Positions 34,646-43,402 of a stretch of 64,000 nucleotides of DNA are shown here, in pieces. The notes beneath the pieces are model-generated. The model was not told the DNA's origin. It saw only the letters and a program-made list of their open reading frames with translations, and did no database searches. Made by a program: the position numbers and the translations under genes. The DNA is taken from NCBI RefSeq assembly GCF_014697355.1, contig NZ_JACJRQ010000018.1:102102-166101 (forward strand), written 5' to 3'. Position 1 is the stretch's first letter. Each line of letters starts with the position of its first letter. Origin of the DNA: Nostoc calcicola FACHB-3891. Its GTDB lineage: Bacteria; Cyanobacteriota; Cyanobacteriia; Cyanobacteriales; Nostocaceae.

Positions 34646-34964
34646 AAATCTACATCAAATCTCGGTAGAGAACGCCAAAATAAGGAATCCGGAAGATTTG
34701 GCAAAATTTTGTTTCTATTTTGGAAACAACGTCAATTCAGGTCAATGAACGTTATAAACTCAACGTTGGAATCAGAAAAAGATTTATTCAATCAGAGAAC
34801 AGTTATCAGACGCATGGTGAGGGATTTTAACCCGTCACCAAAGCGTTGCAATTTGTTCATGGGAGACTTCAATCTCAAGAACAAAATTGATAATTGATAT
34901 CTGTAAAAGAATTCAACCATAAATATCCAAACCCAAGTAACTCATAGGTTATTGAGGCTTCAGC

Positions 34965-37900
34965 ATGAACAAGTTCGCTAAGTTTCAGTTTAATTTTTGC
35001 TGCTCATTTTCTCGTGTTTCTCGTTATAGTTTAACTGTGTTGCTGGGTGTGGTTTTGTTATCTGATGCGGTGGGTGCAAAAGTTGGTGGTTTACAGAACT
35101 ATTCACCCGAAATATCGCCAGAAATTTTATTAGATAAATATCGAGACAATTTCCCATCTTTAGAAACTGGGGAGAAGCAAGTATTACTGAGAAGCTATCA
35201 GAATCAACAGCAAATCTATCTTGCACAGCAGCCAGCGTCTACACCGTCTATTCCTTTGAATTCAGAACAGCAAAAGTTGTATCAACAAGGAGTAAAGCTG
35301 GTTCAAGAAGGACAGGAGTTAGGGAAAAAAGTCAATAGGGAATCTTACGAACAGGCAATTAAGAAATACCAACAAGCGCTAGAAATTGCCCAAAAGCTAG
35401 GACTGCAACGAGAAGAAGTTGAGATATTGGTGTATATAGGAGGAGCCTATTCTGGTATCTCAGAAGAACAAACTGCCCTGAATTATTTAGAGCAAGCATT
35501 AGAAAAATCACAGCAACTAAAGCCTTTATACAAAGCAGGGATATTAGGCTATATTGGTTCTATTTACACAAATATGGATCTATTAGATAATGCCCTCAGT
35601 CATCTAAAAGAAGCCCAAACAATAATTATAGAGCAAAAAAAATTGGAACCAGATGAATTGGGTTTACTAGCTAGTTTTTATAAGTCTATGGCAATTGTTT
35701 ATAACAGAAAAGGTGATCCAGATAAAGCGCTTATTTCTTTAGAACAAGCACTCAAAATTTATCGTGATACATTAAAATCACCCACAGGACAGGCAGATGT
35801 TTTAGAAGATATTGGCTTTATTCATTCTCTGCGAGGAGAAACAAGTAAAGCTTTTGAAAAATACAATCAGGTATTAACAATTTTAGAAAAAGGAAATGAT
35901 TTGCCTGCACAAGCCGAAATATTAGAACGTATCGCCTCTCTCCACAGCAAATTAGGCAAATATCAGCAGGCTCTCAAAAATTTATATAAAGCACTAAAAT
36001 TGCTGCAACAAAAAGAAAGTACATCTATTCAACAAGGTACAACAATCACTAGTATTGCTGATATCTATGTTTTATTGGGGTATTATCAGAAAGCTATTCA
36101 ATACTACCAAGAAGCAAAAAATATTTATAACAAAGCTGGGGATACATATTTGGGTTCTTTGGCTTCTCTAACGATTGCTAATATCTACAAAAATTTTGCT
36201 GGCGATTATCAAAAAGCAAGAATTTTTCTAGATGAGGCACTCGCTTTTCAGACTGATAACAAGGAATTACAAGCCTCAGTTATGAAAGAAAAAGCTGATA
36301 TATATACATCGGAAGCTGACTATCAGAAAGCGCTGGATGAGTATAATAAAATCTTACAAATTCAGCATTCAATACCAAATCTAAAGTCAGAAGCTAGTAC
36401 TTTTAAAAGTATTGCGTTACTCTACAAATTATTAGGTGACTATGAATCAAGCATTCAAAATTTGAACAAAGCATTGAATATATATAAGCAAATAAAAGAT
36501 AAGCCTCGACAAGCAATAACTCTTGGTTTCATTGGTACGATTTATGAGACAGCCGGAAAATACGATGAATCACTCAAGTCTTATGAGCAGGCGCTATCTT
36601 TATTGAATAAAGAGAGTTATCAATCTGAAATCCTCACACTTCAGGGTATGGTCAGAACATACTATTCTTTAAAAAATTATCCTAAAGCTTTAGAAACTGC
36701 CGAGAAAGCATTAGCCTTATCTAAAGACAAAGGTAAATACGAAGAAACACGATCTCTAAGTGTTCTCTCTAACGTATATTTTTCAAAAGGTGATTATAAA
36801 CAAGCATTAGAAAATTATCAAAAAGTCTTGGAGTCTTTTCAGCAATTAGGATTGCTTCCTGAAAAAGCTGATGCTTTGAGTGATATCGGTATGACTTACA
36901 CTTTATCTAAACAATATCAGCAAGCAATAGATACCTTCAATGAAGAACTAAAATTGCGGCGAATTTTAATAGACAAAACAGGAGAAGCACAGGCACTTTA
37001 CAATATTGCCATTAACCAACGCAATCTCGGAAAACTCGAAGCCGCACTTTCTAATATCCAAACTACAATCAACATTGTGGAAAACATACGCGGTAACGTC
37101 CAAAGTGATGAACTGCGTACCTCATACTTCGCTACAGTGCAGAATTACTACAAATTCTACATCGACTTGTTGATGCAACTGCACGAAAAAGACCCCAGCA
37201 AAGTATGCGAATTCAACATCCAAGACCTCAAAATCAAAGATAGATGCGATGCTGTTGCACTGCACATCAGCGAACGTGCCCGCGCTATAAGTTTGGTAGA
37301 ACTTTTAACAGAAGCTAATGCCAAAATTCGTAAAGGCGCAAACCCAGAACTAATACAAGAGGAACGTGATTTATTACAAAAACTGGATACCAAACAGAAA
37401 CTCTTGCAAAATTTAGAGTCGAGCAGTCAAAAAGATCCCATTGCTAAAGCCTCTATTAAAAAATGCCAACAAGAAATTGAAAATCTTCTTAGCCAATACC
37501 GCGAGTTGCAAACTAAAATTCGCACGACTAGTCCGAAATATGCTGCTTTGAAGTATCCCGAACCTTTGAAATTAGATCAAATCCAACAACAACTTGATAA
37601 AGATACCATACTATTGCAGTATTCTTTGGGTGAACAACGCAGCTATATTTGGGTGGTGACACCAAATTCTCTGCACAGCTACGAACTCCCTAAACGCAAA
37701 CTGATAGAAACAGCCGCACTCGATTTAAAAGCGCGCTTACAAGATATTGCAAACCAGGGAACTTCTCCAGACAATATTCCCCTAGCTGGCAAAAAAATCA
37801 GTATCACTCAGGCTGCTAATCAACTAAGTGAATCTATTCTTGCACCCGTTACAAAGCATTTAGGTCAAAAACGTTTAGTTGTTGTCTCTGATGGCGTGTT

Positions 37901-38837
37901 GCAATATATTCCTTTTGCCGCACTGACAATACCACAATCATCTATTAGTCAAAAGAATTATCAACCATTGTTGCTAAACCATGAAATTGCCAACTTACCA
38001 TCAGCATCAACAATTGACATTCTCAGGAAAGAAATCAAAGAACGCAAACCACCCAAAACCCTTGCTGTTCTTGCTGACCCGGTATTTAGTAAACAAGACG
38101 AACGGCTTGCAAACAATTGTCAAAATCCTCAGCCTTTCCTTAGTAACAACGATCAACAATTAGCCATAAATCCTCAAAATAGCTCTTATAATGTTGAATT
38201 TGATTTAGAAAAGTCTGCCTTAATACGAGCTACGAGAGATATAAATTTGGGCAATATTACGCGGCTTAAAAAGACGCGGACAGAGGCTATAGAAATTATG
38301 AAATTTGTGGATGATTCAGAGCAAATACACGCTTTTGATTGTGATGCTAACTATGCCTGGGTAAGTAACCCAGAACTTAGTCAATATCGCTATCTGCTAT
38401 TTGCTACTCACGGCATACTCAACGATATTAATCCAGAATTATCAGGGATAGTGCTATCTCTGGTAGACAAAAATGGCAATCCTACTCAAAAACCGTTCCT
38501 GCAATTGTCCGATTTATTCAATCTCGATTATCCAGCAGAATTAATCGTACTAAGTGCTTGTGAAACAGGGCTGGGTAAAGAGGTGAGTGGAGAAGGATTG
38601 GTAGGGTTGACAAGAGGATTAATGTATGCAGGAGCAGCGCGAGTAGCCGTCTCTTTGTGGAGTGTGGAGGAAGAAGCAACCTCGAAGTTGATGCGCGAAT
38701 TTTACAGAGAAATTTTGCAGAATGGCAAAACTCCAGCCGCTGCATTAAGAGCCGCACAACTGGAAATGTGGCGACAGGAAGAGTGGCGCAATCCCTATTC
38801 CTGGGCAGGTTTCACGTTATTGGGAGAATGGCGCTAA
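34965..38837 (+). CDS. Exported TPR-CHAT protein (clan CD cysteine protease)
   Basis: A 1290-residue protein. It has an N-terminal signal peptide (YSLTVLLGVVLLSDAVGA), about 18 tetratricopeptide-like repeats at roughly residues 85-720 (units such as GDYKQALENYQKVLESFQQL), a coiled-coil linker (770-860) and a CHAT domain at about 930-1290. CHAT proteases are relatives of caspase and separase. The catalytic pair is visible as H1149 (LFATHGIL) and C1199 (LSACETG), followed by GLTRGLMYAGAARVAVSLW. The signal peptide suggests export to the periplasm, unlike the CRISPR-linked CHAT (Csx29), which is cytoplasmic. A V8-like protease gene follows after 68 bases and is likely co-transcribed. Natural substrate unknown; the adjacent protease is the obvious candidate. 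Confidence 0.92.
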   Translation: MNKFAKFQFNFCCSFSRVSRYSLTVLLGVVLLSDAVGAKVGGLQNYSPEISPEILLDKYRDNFPSLETGEKQVLLRSYQNQQQIYLAQQPASTPSIPLNSEQQKLYQQGVKLVQEGQELGKKVNRESYEQAIKKYQQALEIAQKLGLQREEVEILVYIGGAYSGISEEQTALNYLEQALEKSQQLKPLYKAGILGYIGSIYTNMDLLDNALSHLKEAQTIIIEQKKLEPDELGLLASFYKSMAIVYNRKGDPDKALISLEQALKIYRDTLKSPTGQADVLEDIGFIHSLRGETSKAFEKYNQVLTILEKGNDLPAQAEILERIASLHSKLGKYQQALKNLYKALKLLQQKESTSIQQGTTITSIADIYVLLGYYQKAIQYYQEAKNIYNKAGDTYLGSLASLTIANIYKNFAGDYQKARIFLDEALAFQTDNKELQASVMKEKADIYTSEADYQKALDEYNKILQIQHSIPNLKSEASTFKSIALLYKLLGDYESSIQNLNKALNIYKQIKDKPRQAITLGFIGTIYETAGKYDESLKSYEQALSLLNKESYQSEILTLQGMVRTYYSLKNYPKALETAEKALALSKDKGKYEETRSLSVLSNVYFSKGDYKQALENYQKVLESFQQLGLLPEKADALSDIGMTYTLSKQYQQAIDTFNEELKLRRILIDKTGEAQALYNIAINQRNLGKLEAALSNIQTTINIVENIRGNVQSDELRTSYFATVQNYYKFYIDLLMQLHEKDPSKVCEFNIQDLKIKDRCDAVALHISERARAISLVELLTEANAKIRKGANPELIQEERDLLQKLDTKQKLLQNLESSSQKDPIAKASIKKCQQEIENLLSQYRELQTKIRTTSPKYAALKYPEPLKLDQIQQQLDKDTILLQYSLGEQRSYIWVVTPNSLHSYELPKRKLIETAALDLKARLQDIANQGTSPDNIPLAGKKISITQAANQLSESILAPVTKHLGQKRLVVVSDGVLQYIPFAALTIPQSSISQKNYQPLLLNHEIANLPSASTIDILRKEIKERKPPKTLAVLADPVFSKQDERLANNCQNPQPFLSNNDQQLAINPQNSSYNVEFDLEKSALIRATRDINLGNITRLKKTRTEAIEIMKFVDDSEQIHAFDCDANYAWVSNPELSQYRYLLFATHGILNDINPELSGIVLSLVDKNGNPTQKPFLQLSDLFNLDYPAELIVLSACETGLGKEVSGEGLVGLTRGLMYAGAARVAVSLWSVEEEATSKLMREFYREILQNGKTPAAALRAAQLEMWRQEEWRNPYSWAGFTLLGEWR

Positions 38838-38905
38838 CAAAAAATACTTGTGAAAGCTATTCTACATCTACAAAATTGAAAATTTTGAAATTAGGAGAAT
38901 CATAA

Positions 38906-39817
38906 ATGAAACGGCAATTTATCTTTCTTGGCGTATCAGGTTTTTTGGGTTTAATGATTTCGGGTATTTGGGCATCTGTGGAAGCAGAATCTCAACCAGT
39001 ACCGCCAAAGTTCAGCATCATTAAAAATGTCGCAGAATTTAATCTCGTAATTGACAAAGAACCAATTTCAGCAAGTGATGTCAAAGCCATTGATCAACCA
39101 GCAGACCCAAGACAAAAGATTATTGGTGGAGATGATCGTATCCCCATGACTAGTAGAAAAAATCCTTGGTCATCTGTCGGTAAGATTGAAATGTTAGACG
39201 CTGATGGTAATGGTTATAGTTGCACGGGTACACTGATATCTGAGGATGAAGTATTAACTAATGCTCACTGCATAGTGAATCCAGAAACTCGTATAGCCTA
39301 TCAGAAAATCAAATTCCTACCTAATTTAATTAACGGGATTTTACGCGATCAAAATGATATAGCTGACGCAACCCATATCGCTATTGGTACAAATTTTCCA
39401 ACTGGAACGTTAAAAGATTTTGTAGATGACTGGGCTGTTCTGAAACTCAATAAACCTCTTGGTAAAAAATACAGCTATCTAAAGTTGAAATCAATACCAT
39501 CTTTTGATCTGGTAGGAGATACTGAGCAATTTGCATTAGTTGGTTACTCTGGTGATTTTCCTAATCCCAATAAAAAAGGATTTGAAGAATTTACTGCTGG
39601 AGAAACAATGACTGCTGGCGTTCATTCAGGATGTAGTATTCTTAGACAAAAGGATAATTTACTGTATCACAACTGTGATACCACAAAAGGTGCTTCTGGT
39701 GGTGCAATTATCGGTCAGATTGGCAGTGATTATTATGTTTTTGCTTTGCATTCTGGCTCGGATAAAGTTAATGGACTACTATTAAACCGTGCTGTTCAGA
39801 TATCACGCATAAGATAA
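38906..39817 (+). CDS. Exported V8/glutamyl endopeptidase-like serine protease with propeptide
   Basis: The 303-residue protein has a signal peptide (FLGVSGFLGLMISGIWASVEA), a propeptide of about 45 residues and a chymotrypsin-fold domain. The mature start is marked by RQK71-IIGGDDR, which resembles the processed N-terminus of bacterial glutamyl endopeptidases. The triad is H121 (LTNAHCIVN), D175 (VDDWAVLKL) and S264 (KGASGGAII). Cysteines C110-like (YSCTGT), C122, C-x-S-I (SGCSIL) and C (HNCDTT) could pair. Start supported by AGGAG at 38893-38897. It sits 68 bases after the TPR-CHAT gene, so a joint function in a protease pathway is likely. K71 before IIGG fits cleavage by a protease specific for basic residues. 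Confidence 0.9.
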   Translation: MKRQFIFLGVSGFLGLMISGIWASVEAESQPVPPKFSIIKNVAEFNLVIDKEPISASDVKAIDQPADPRQKIIGGDDRIPMTSRKNPWSSVGKIEMLDADGNGYSCTGTLISEDEVLTNAHCIVNPETRIAYQKIKFLPNLINGILRDQNDIADATHIAIGTNFPTGTLKDFVDDWAVLKLNKPLGKKYSYLKLKSIPSFDLVGDTEQFALVGYSGDFPNPNKKGFEEFTAGETMTAGVHSGCSILRQKDNLLYHNCDTTKGASGGAIIGQIGSDYYVFALHSGSDKVNGLLLNRAVQISRIR

Positions 39818-40157
39818 GCTTTGCGAAAATTAGTAGGTCATCAATCAGATAGCAATCCTAAATCATTCGTGAAAAGTTAGATCCCCAACTTCTTTGAGGA
39901 TATTGTGATGAATCAGGGGCACACCCTATGATTTTCTCTACTCTACCAACCATTTTGTAGGTAAACGAGACTGCATCTTTCAAGAACCCCGGAATCTAGA
40001 CACCGCAAATTTGAACGAAATCAAATGCGATCGCTACACCAGGGGCGTACACCTGTACGCCCCTACAGACGATTCATCTGTTGCAAGGATTTTTGCAATC
40101 TGAATTTCGCTGATTCACAATTTATGAATTACGTCAAGAATTTGCCTTGAATTAAAA
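39818..40157. other. Spacer with palindromes, no gene
   Basis: The spacer between the V8-like protease and tRNA-Arg includes the palindrome AGGGGCGTACACCTGTACGCCCCT at about 40042-40065 and a partial GATCCCCAACTTCTTTGAGG motif near 39870. No coding region is supported. Confidence 0.65.
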
Positions 40158-40230
40158 CGAGCGCGGCAGGACTCGAACCTGCGACCGATTGCTTAGAAGG
40201 CAATTGCTCTATCCACTGAGCTACGCGCCC
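40158..40230 (-). tRNA. tRNA-Arg (UCU)
   Basis: Read on the minus strand, acceptor GGGCGCG pairs with CGCGCTC (one G-U pair), the D arm is TAGCTCAGTGGATAGAGCA, the anticodon stem ATTGC/GCAAT encloses loop CTTCTAA with anticodon TCT, and the T loop is GTTCGAGTC. Discriminator G at 40158. CCA is not encoded. The tRNA decodes AGA. Confidence 0.96.
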
Positions 40231-40589
40231 AAAGTAATATGCTGGCTCCCAATAGAGTCACCCAGAACATTATACCGCTTTACCCGACTAAGAAGCAATG
40301 GAAAATTGCAGATCGATCGCTAGCAAGGCTAAGATCCTAGTCGCTAGTTATCAATCTACATTAAAAACGAAGTACATGGGGTATTGGTTAGATATATTGT
40401 GTTGTCAAGGGGTTGTTTACCCTCGGCCGAGTCCTTCTGGGCAGCTTACTCTGGTGAAGTATCTAGCGAAGCGATCGGCTTAGTCCATTTTTACAGCACG
40501 CTAGGTAATTTCAGCCTTGGCGATACTGCCAAATGCCATTATATATTCCATATTAAGAATGCCCCTGTGAGGAGTTATTTGCTAGTGCC
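40231..40589. other. Upstream region of the cyanobacterial cluster
   Basis: The 359 bases between tRNA-Arg and the next gene hold short unsupported frames only. GAGGAG at 40569-40574 is the nearest ribosome binding site, but 15 bases from the ATG is a long spacing. The promoter of the three-gene cluster is expected here. Confidence 0.5.
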
Positions 40590-41252
40590 ATGTTTATTCT
40601 CAAACGGCAGGATGTTGAAATATCAAGCATTCAGCACCCAAAACGGGATCAGCAGGTGCCGATCCTAGATTATCAAGGGCAGACTTTTCGCTTGATTAGT
40701 GTCTTTAAAGCTAGTCAAGAAGAAGAAGCTAGAGCCTTATGGAGAGAATTAACGGATAACCGGGGTAAAGCCTGTGTTTTACTGGAGGAACCGGAACGCT
40801 TTAGCGTTTGGGGCAAAATCCGTTTAGAACAGTTGGGTAATGACACAGGTGGTAGTCATGGCAAAACCGGGATTTTGATCCAAGGGTGTATTTTACTGTT
40901 GCAAGGTGTTTATATCGACATTGAAGAGTTTTTGGGTGCTAGGCAAGCTGCATTATTTGAGAAAGATATTGCGGAGGTATTTCAGCAAAAGCAATTTCCC
41001 CAAGCATCTCCTCCAGAAACAGTTAAATCTTTGGTATCTACCAATCCTTTGATTGCACCCAAACTGCCTCCGTGGCAAGAAAATCACGTAGTTATCCTTT
41101 TGCAAGAATTGCATCGACTAGGCAAGTCGTATTTTGGTAACGCTAACTTTACCAAACAAGTGATTTATAAGTTAGAAGATATGCCAGAAGCAGAGCGATC
41201 GCTGTTTATCACTTGGCTAAATCAATCAGCACTGGGTAAACTATGGCAATAG
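40590..41252 (+). CDS. Conserved cyanobacterial protein of unknown function
   Basis: The 220-residue soluble protein starts MFILKRQDVEISSIQHPKRD and has a beta-rich first half (YQGQTFRLISVFKASQEEEA, CVLLEEPERFSVWGKIRLEQ) and a helical second half (HVVILLQELHRLGKSYFGN, TKQVIYKLEDMPEAERSL). I do not recognise a named domain. The shape reminds me of cyanobacteria-only genes annotated as hypothetical next to an HTH gene. It is followed by a membrane protein (140-base gap) and an HTH protein, all on the plus strand, so a joint role is possible. No transmembrane segment or signal peptide is present. Confidence 0.75.
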   Translation: MFILKRQDVEISSIQHPKRDQQVPILDYQGQTFRLISVFKASQEEEARALWRELTDNRGKACVLLEEPERFSVWGKIRLEQLGNDTGGSHGKTGILIQGCILLLQGVYIDIEEFLGARQAALFEKDIAEVFQQKQFPQASPPETVKSLVSTNPLIAPKLPPWQENHVVILLQELHRLGKSYFGNANFTKQVIYKLEDMPEAERSLFITWLNQSALGKLWQ

Positions 41253-41392
41253 TCTGGAAATTTTTTCCAAAAATTCCTACTACTGGCACTTGTTTTTTGT
41301 GTCCAATTGTGTATTGTGTGGCAGAAAAACTGCTAATTATACGATCCTTTAACTCAAAATACTGCCAGAGTGCATCTACATAGTCAAGCCTT

Positions 41393-42247
41393 ATGAATAA
41401 CTCTTACGACAATTCCTTGGTTCCTAAATCGATTTTCACTACTCAGAACATTGTTTTGGCTAATGTTGGTTGGGGCGTACTGGCACTGTTATACTTTTTG
41501 TTGTTTAGTGCCAAAATTCCCGGAGCCGATGGCATAGAAACCCGAGCCGAGTGGTATGTGATTGGCACAAATATTTTTGAAGCCTTAGCTTATTTGGGCG
41601 CTGGTATCTTATGCTTGAGGAACTGGCTTAGTCCGCAAATCGTCAGTGGTCGGAACGTTTGGCTCTCTATTGGCTTGGGTATGCTTTCCTATTTCGTTGG
41701 AGGGATAATTTTCGGGTATACCGAAATAGTTTTAAAACAAGAACCGGATGTGTCTTTAGGCGATATATTTTTTGTATTGAGTTATCTGTTACTTGGCACA
41801 GGCATGATTTTAGCTGTGGCTTCCAGGCGAATCAATCTGGAAAAATGGCAGTGGCTAATTGTGTTAGCAATTGCTTTATTCGGTAGTTTCTTAGCATGGT
41901 GGATTTCTATGCAACAGGAAGCACCCTCGGAACTGTTAGTCGCTATTTTGAATTGGTTTTACGTAGTTAGCGACGTAGTTCTGTTAATTATTGCTACCAC
42001 TCTGCTGTTAGCCTTTTGGGGAGGAAGAGTTTCCCAGTCTTGGCGAATGATTGCCGCGGCGGCCTTTTCGCTCTACATTGCAGATATGTGGTTCAAATAC
42101 GCTGACGGGTTTACTAATTATCAAAGTGGAGAGATATTAGAAGTGTTTTGGGTGTTTAGTGGAGTGTTATTTGGCATGGGCGCCGCCCTAGAATATGACG
42201 CATCACTCAGACGAACGCGGCGTACCAGCACACGAAAACGAGCTTAG
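41393..42247 (+). CDS. Integral membrane protein with eight predicted helices
   Basis: The 284-residue protein has eight hydrophobic segments (IVLANVGWGVLALLYFLLF, IFEALAYLGAGILCL, WLSIGLGMLSYFVGGIIFGY, IFFVLSYLLLGTGMILAV, LIVLAIALFGSFLAWWI, VVSDVVLLIIATTLLLAFWG, MIAAAAFSLYIADMWF, VFWVFSGVLFGMGAALEY) and an Arg-rich cytoplasmic tail (RRTRRTSTRKRA). Conserved acidic residues lie in the helices (GYTEIVLKQEPDVSLGDIFF, YIADMWFKYAD). I do not know the family. The HTH gene starts 10 bases downstream, so the two are very likely translated from one message. Confidence 0.8.
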   Translation: MNNSYDNSLVPKSIFTTQNIVLANVGWGVLALLYFLLFSAKIPGADGIETRAEWYVIGTNIFEALAYLGAGILCLRNWLSPQIVSGRNVWLSIGLGMLSYFVGGIIFGYTEIVLKQEPDVSLGDIFFVLSYLLLGTGMILAVASRRINLEKWQWLIVLAIALFGSFLAWWISMQQEAPSELLVAILNWFYVVSDVVLLIIATTLLLAFWGGRVSQSWRMIAAAAFSLYIADMWFKYADGFTNYQSGEILEVFWVFSGVLFGMGAALEYDASLRRTRRTSTRKRA

Positions 42248-42256
42248 CAAAGATTT

Positions 42257-43267
42257 TTGGTATCTACCGTGAGAAAATTAACAGACTCTGACAAACAAGA
42301 AATTCTGAAGTTATATCGAGAAAGTGCCGAAACAACCTCAACTTTAGCAGACCGCTATGGTGTAAGTAACTCGACAATTAGTCGTCTGCTCAAAAGCACT
42401 TTGCCAGAAGACGAGTATGAATACTTAGTCTCTTTAAAGCGGGCTGCCAGGACTCCTGAGGGTAGGGCACAGGTAAACTATGAGCAGTTACCGCTGCTGA
42501 GTCTACCACAGCCAGAAATCGAAGTTCCACCTAGCGACAGCCAGCCGAAAGTGGTAGAGGTTGAACCGCAGGTGCGTCGCATAGTAGTAGAGGAGGAACT
42601 CGACTCAGAAGATACTGACGATGATTCAACTGCTGCTAGCAGACGTGTGCGGCGACGCCCCTCAGCAACGGAAAAACCGAAGCTAAGAATCACAGAAAAA
42701 TTAGAAACTCCAGAACCAAAACCTCTGGAAATAGCAAGTGTCCCTAGCCCCAGACTCAAGGATGAACGTCCAGAAGCAACTGTCATAGCACAGATGCTGG
42801 GAGAAGACTTGCTAGACGAATCAGAGGATTTGGAAGATTTGGAAGATGACGATTTAGAAGATGATGACTTTGAGGAGGAAGATGACTTCGAGGAAGATGA
42901 CTTTGATGAGTTAAGACCTCTAGTCACAAAACGCAGACCAGGTGAAGCATCAGTTCAAGTTTTACCACTATCGGCAGCCCATTTGCCAAAAACTTGCTAT
43001 TTGGTGATTGACCGTTCTTCGGAATTAATTACGCGGCCTCTCAAGGATTTTGGCGACTTGGGGCAAATTCCCAACCTGGAAACCCAGCAAAGAACCCTGC
43101 CGGTGTTTGATAACCATCGTGTAGCCAAGCGCTTTTCTACCAAACGCGATCGCGTGATTAAAGTCCCCGATAGTAAAATGCTCCATAAGGCTCGTACTCA
43201 TCTCCAAGCCAAGGGAATCACGCGACTGTTGATTGATGGTCAAGTCTACTCTTTGTCTACGGTTTAA
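42257..43267 (+). CDS. Helix-turn-helix protein with a highly acidic linker
   Basis: Residues about 8-57 form a resolvase/Hin-type helix-turn-helix (KQEILKLYRESAETTSTLA, DRYGVSNSTISRLLKS), so DNA binding is likely. A long disordered stretch follows, with an extreme acidic run at about residues 190-220 made of EDLEDLEDDDLEDDD-type units. The last 100 residues form a compact domain (CYLVIDRSSELITRPLKDFG, HLQAKGITRLLIDGQVYSL). The frame begins with TTG at 42257; a GTG at 42269 is an equally good start. It follows the membrane-protein gene by 10 bases. The protein appears limited to cyanobacteria in my experience and its targets are unknown. Confidence 0.82.
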   Translation: MVSTVRKLTDSDKQEILKLYRESAETTSTLADRYGVSNSTISRLLKSTLPEDEYEYLVSLKRAARTPEGRAQVNYEQLPLLSLPQPEIEVPPSDSQPKVVEVEPQVRRIVVEEELDSEDTDDDSTAASRRVRRRPSATEKPKLRITEKLETPEPKPLEIASVPSPRLKDERPEATVIAQMLGEDLLDESEDLEDLEDDDLEDDDFEEEDDFEEDDFDELRPLVTKRRPGEASVQVLPLSAAHLPKTCYLVIDRSSELITRPLKDFGDLGQIPNLETQQRTLPVFDNHRVAKRFSTKRDRVIKVPDSKMLHKARTHLQAKGITRLLIDGQVYSLSTV

Positions 43268-43268
43268 A

Positions 43269-43402
43269 AGTGGGGAGTTAGGAGTTAGGAGTTGGGAGTT
43301 AGGAGTTAGGAGTTAGGAGTTGGAAATTTCATAATTCTTAACTCTCTTAAGTATTAACTCTTAACTATGAACTCCTAACTTTTAACTCCTAACTCCTAAC
43401 TT
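43269..43402. repeat. GGAGTTAGGAGTT array facing its complement
   Basis: Seven or so units of GGAGTTA (43273-43320) are followed by AACTCCTAACTTTTAACTCC units (43350-43400). The block separates two convergent genes and could form a bidirectional hairpin terminator. Confidence 0.75.

Larger units (their letters stand above)
34124..34964. other. Repeat island of about 840 bases
   Basis: Four different palindromes with GTAGGGGCACAGC...GTGCCCCTAC-type arms lie at about 34138-34172, 34208-34234, 34290-34316 and within the element at 34325-34419, followed by the AGATCCCCGACTTCTT palindrome at 34613-34645. A 102-codon frame at 34589-34897 begins inside this repeat and is not supported. No gene is called. 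Confidence 0.75.

Noticed and set aside
34589..34897. 102-codon frame before the CHAT gene
   Set aside because: It begins inside the AGATCCCCGACTTCTT palindrome and its composition is basic and unstructured.
34965..38837. Type III-E CRISPR (Craspase) CHAT subunit
   Set aside because: The protein has a signal peptide and there is no gRAMP, cas gene or CRISPR array in the window.
42478..42927. 149-codon minus-strand frame rich in Ser and Lys
   Set aside because: It is the shadow of the acidic run of the HTH gene; the SSSKSSSSK pattern mirrors the GAAGATGAC codons.
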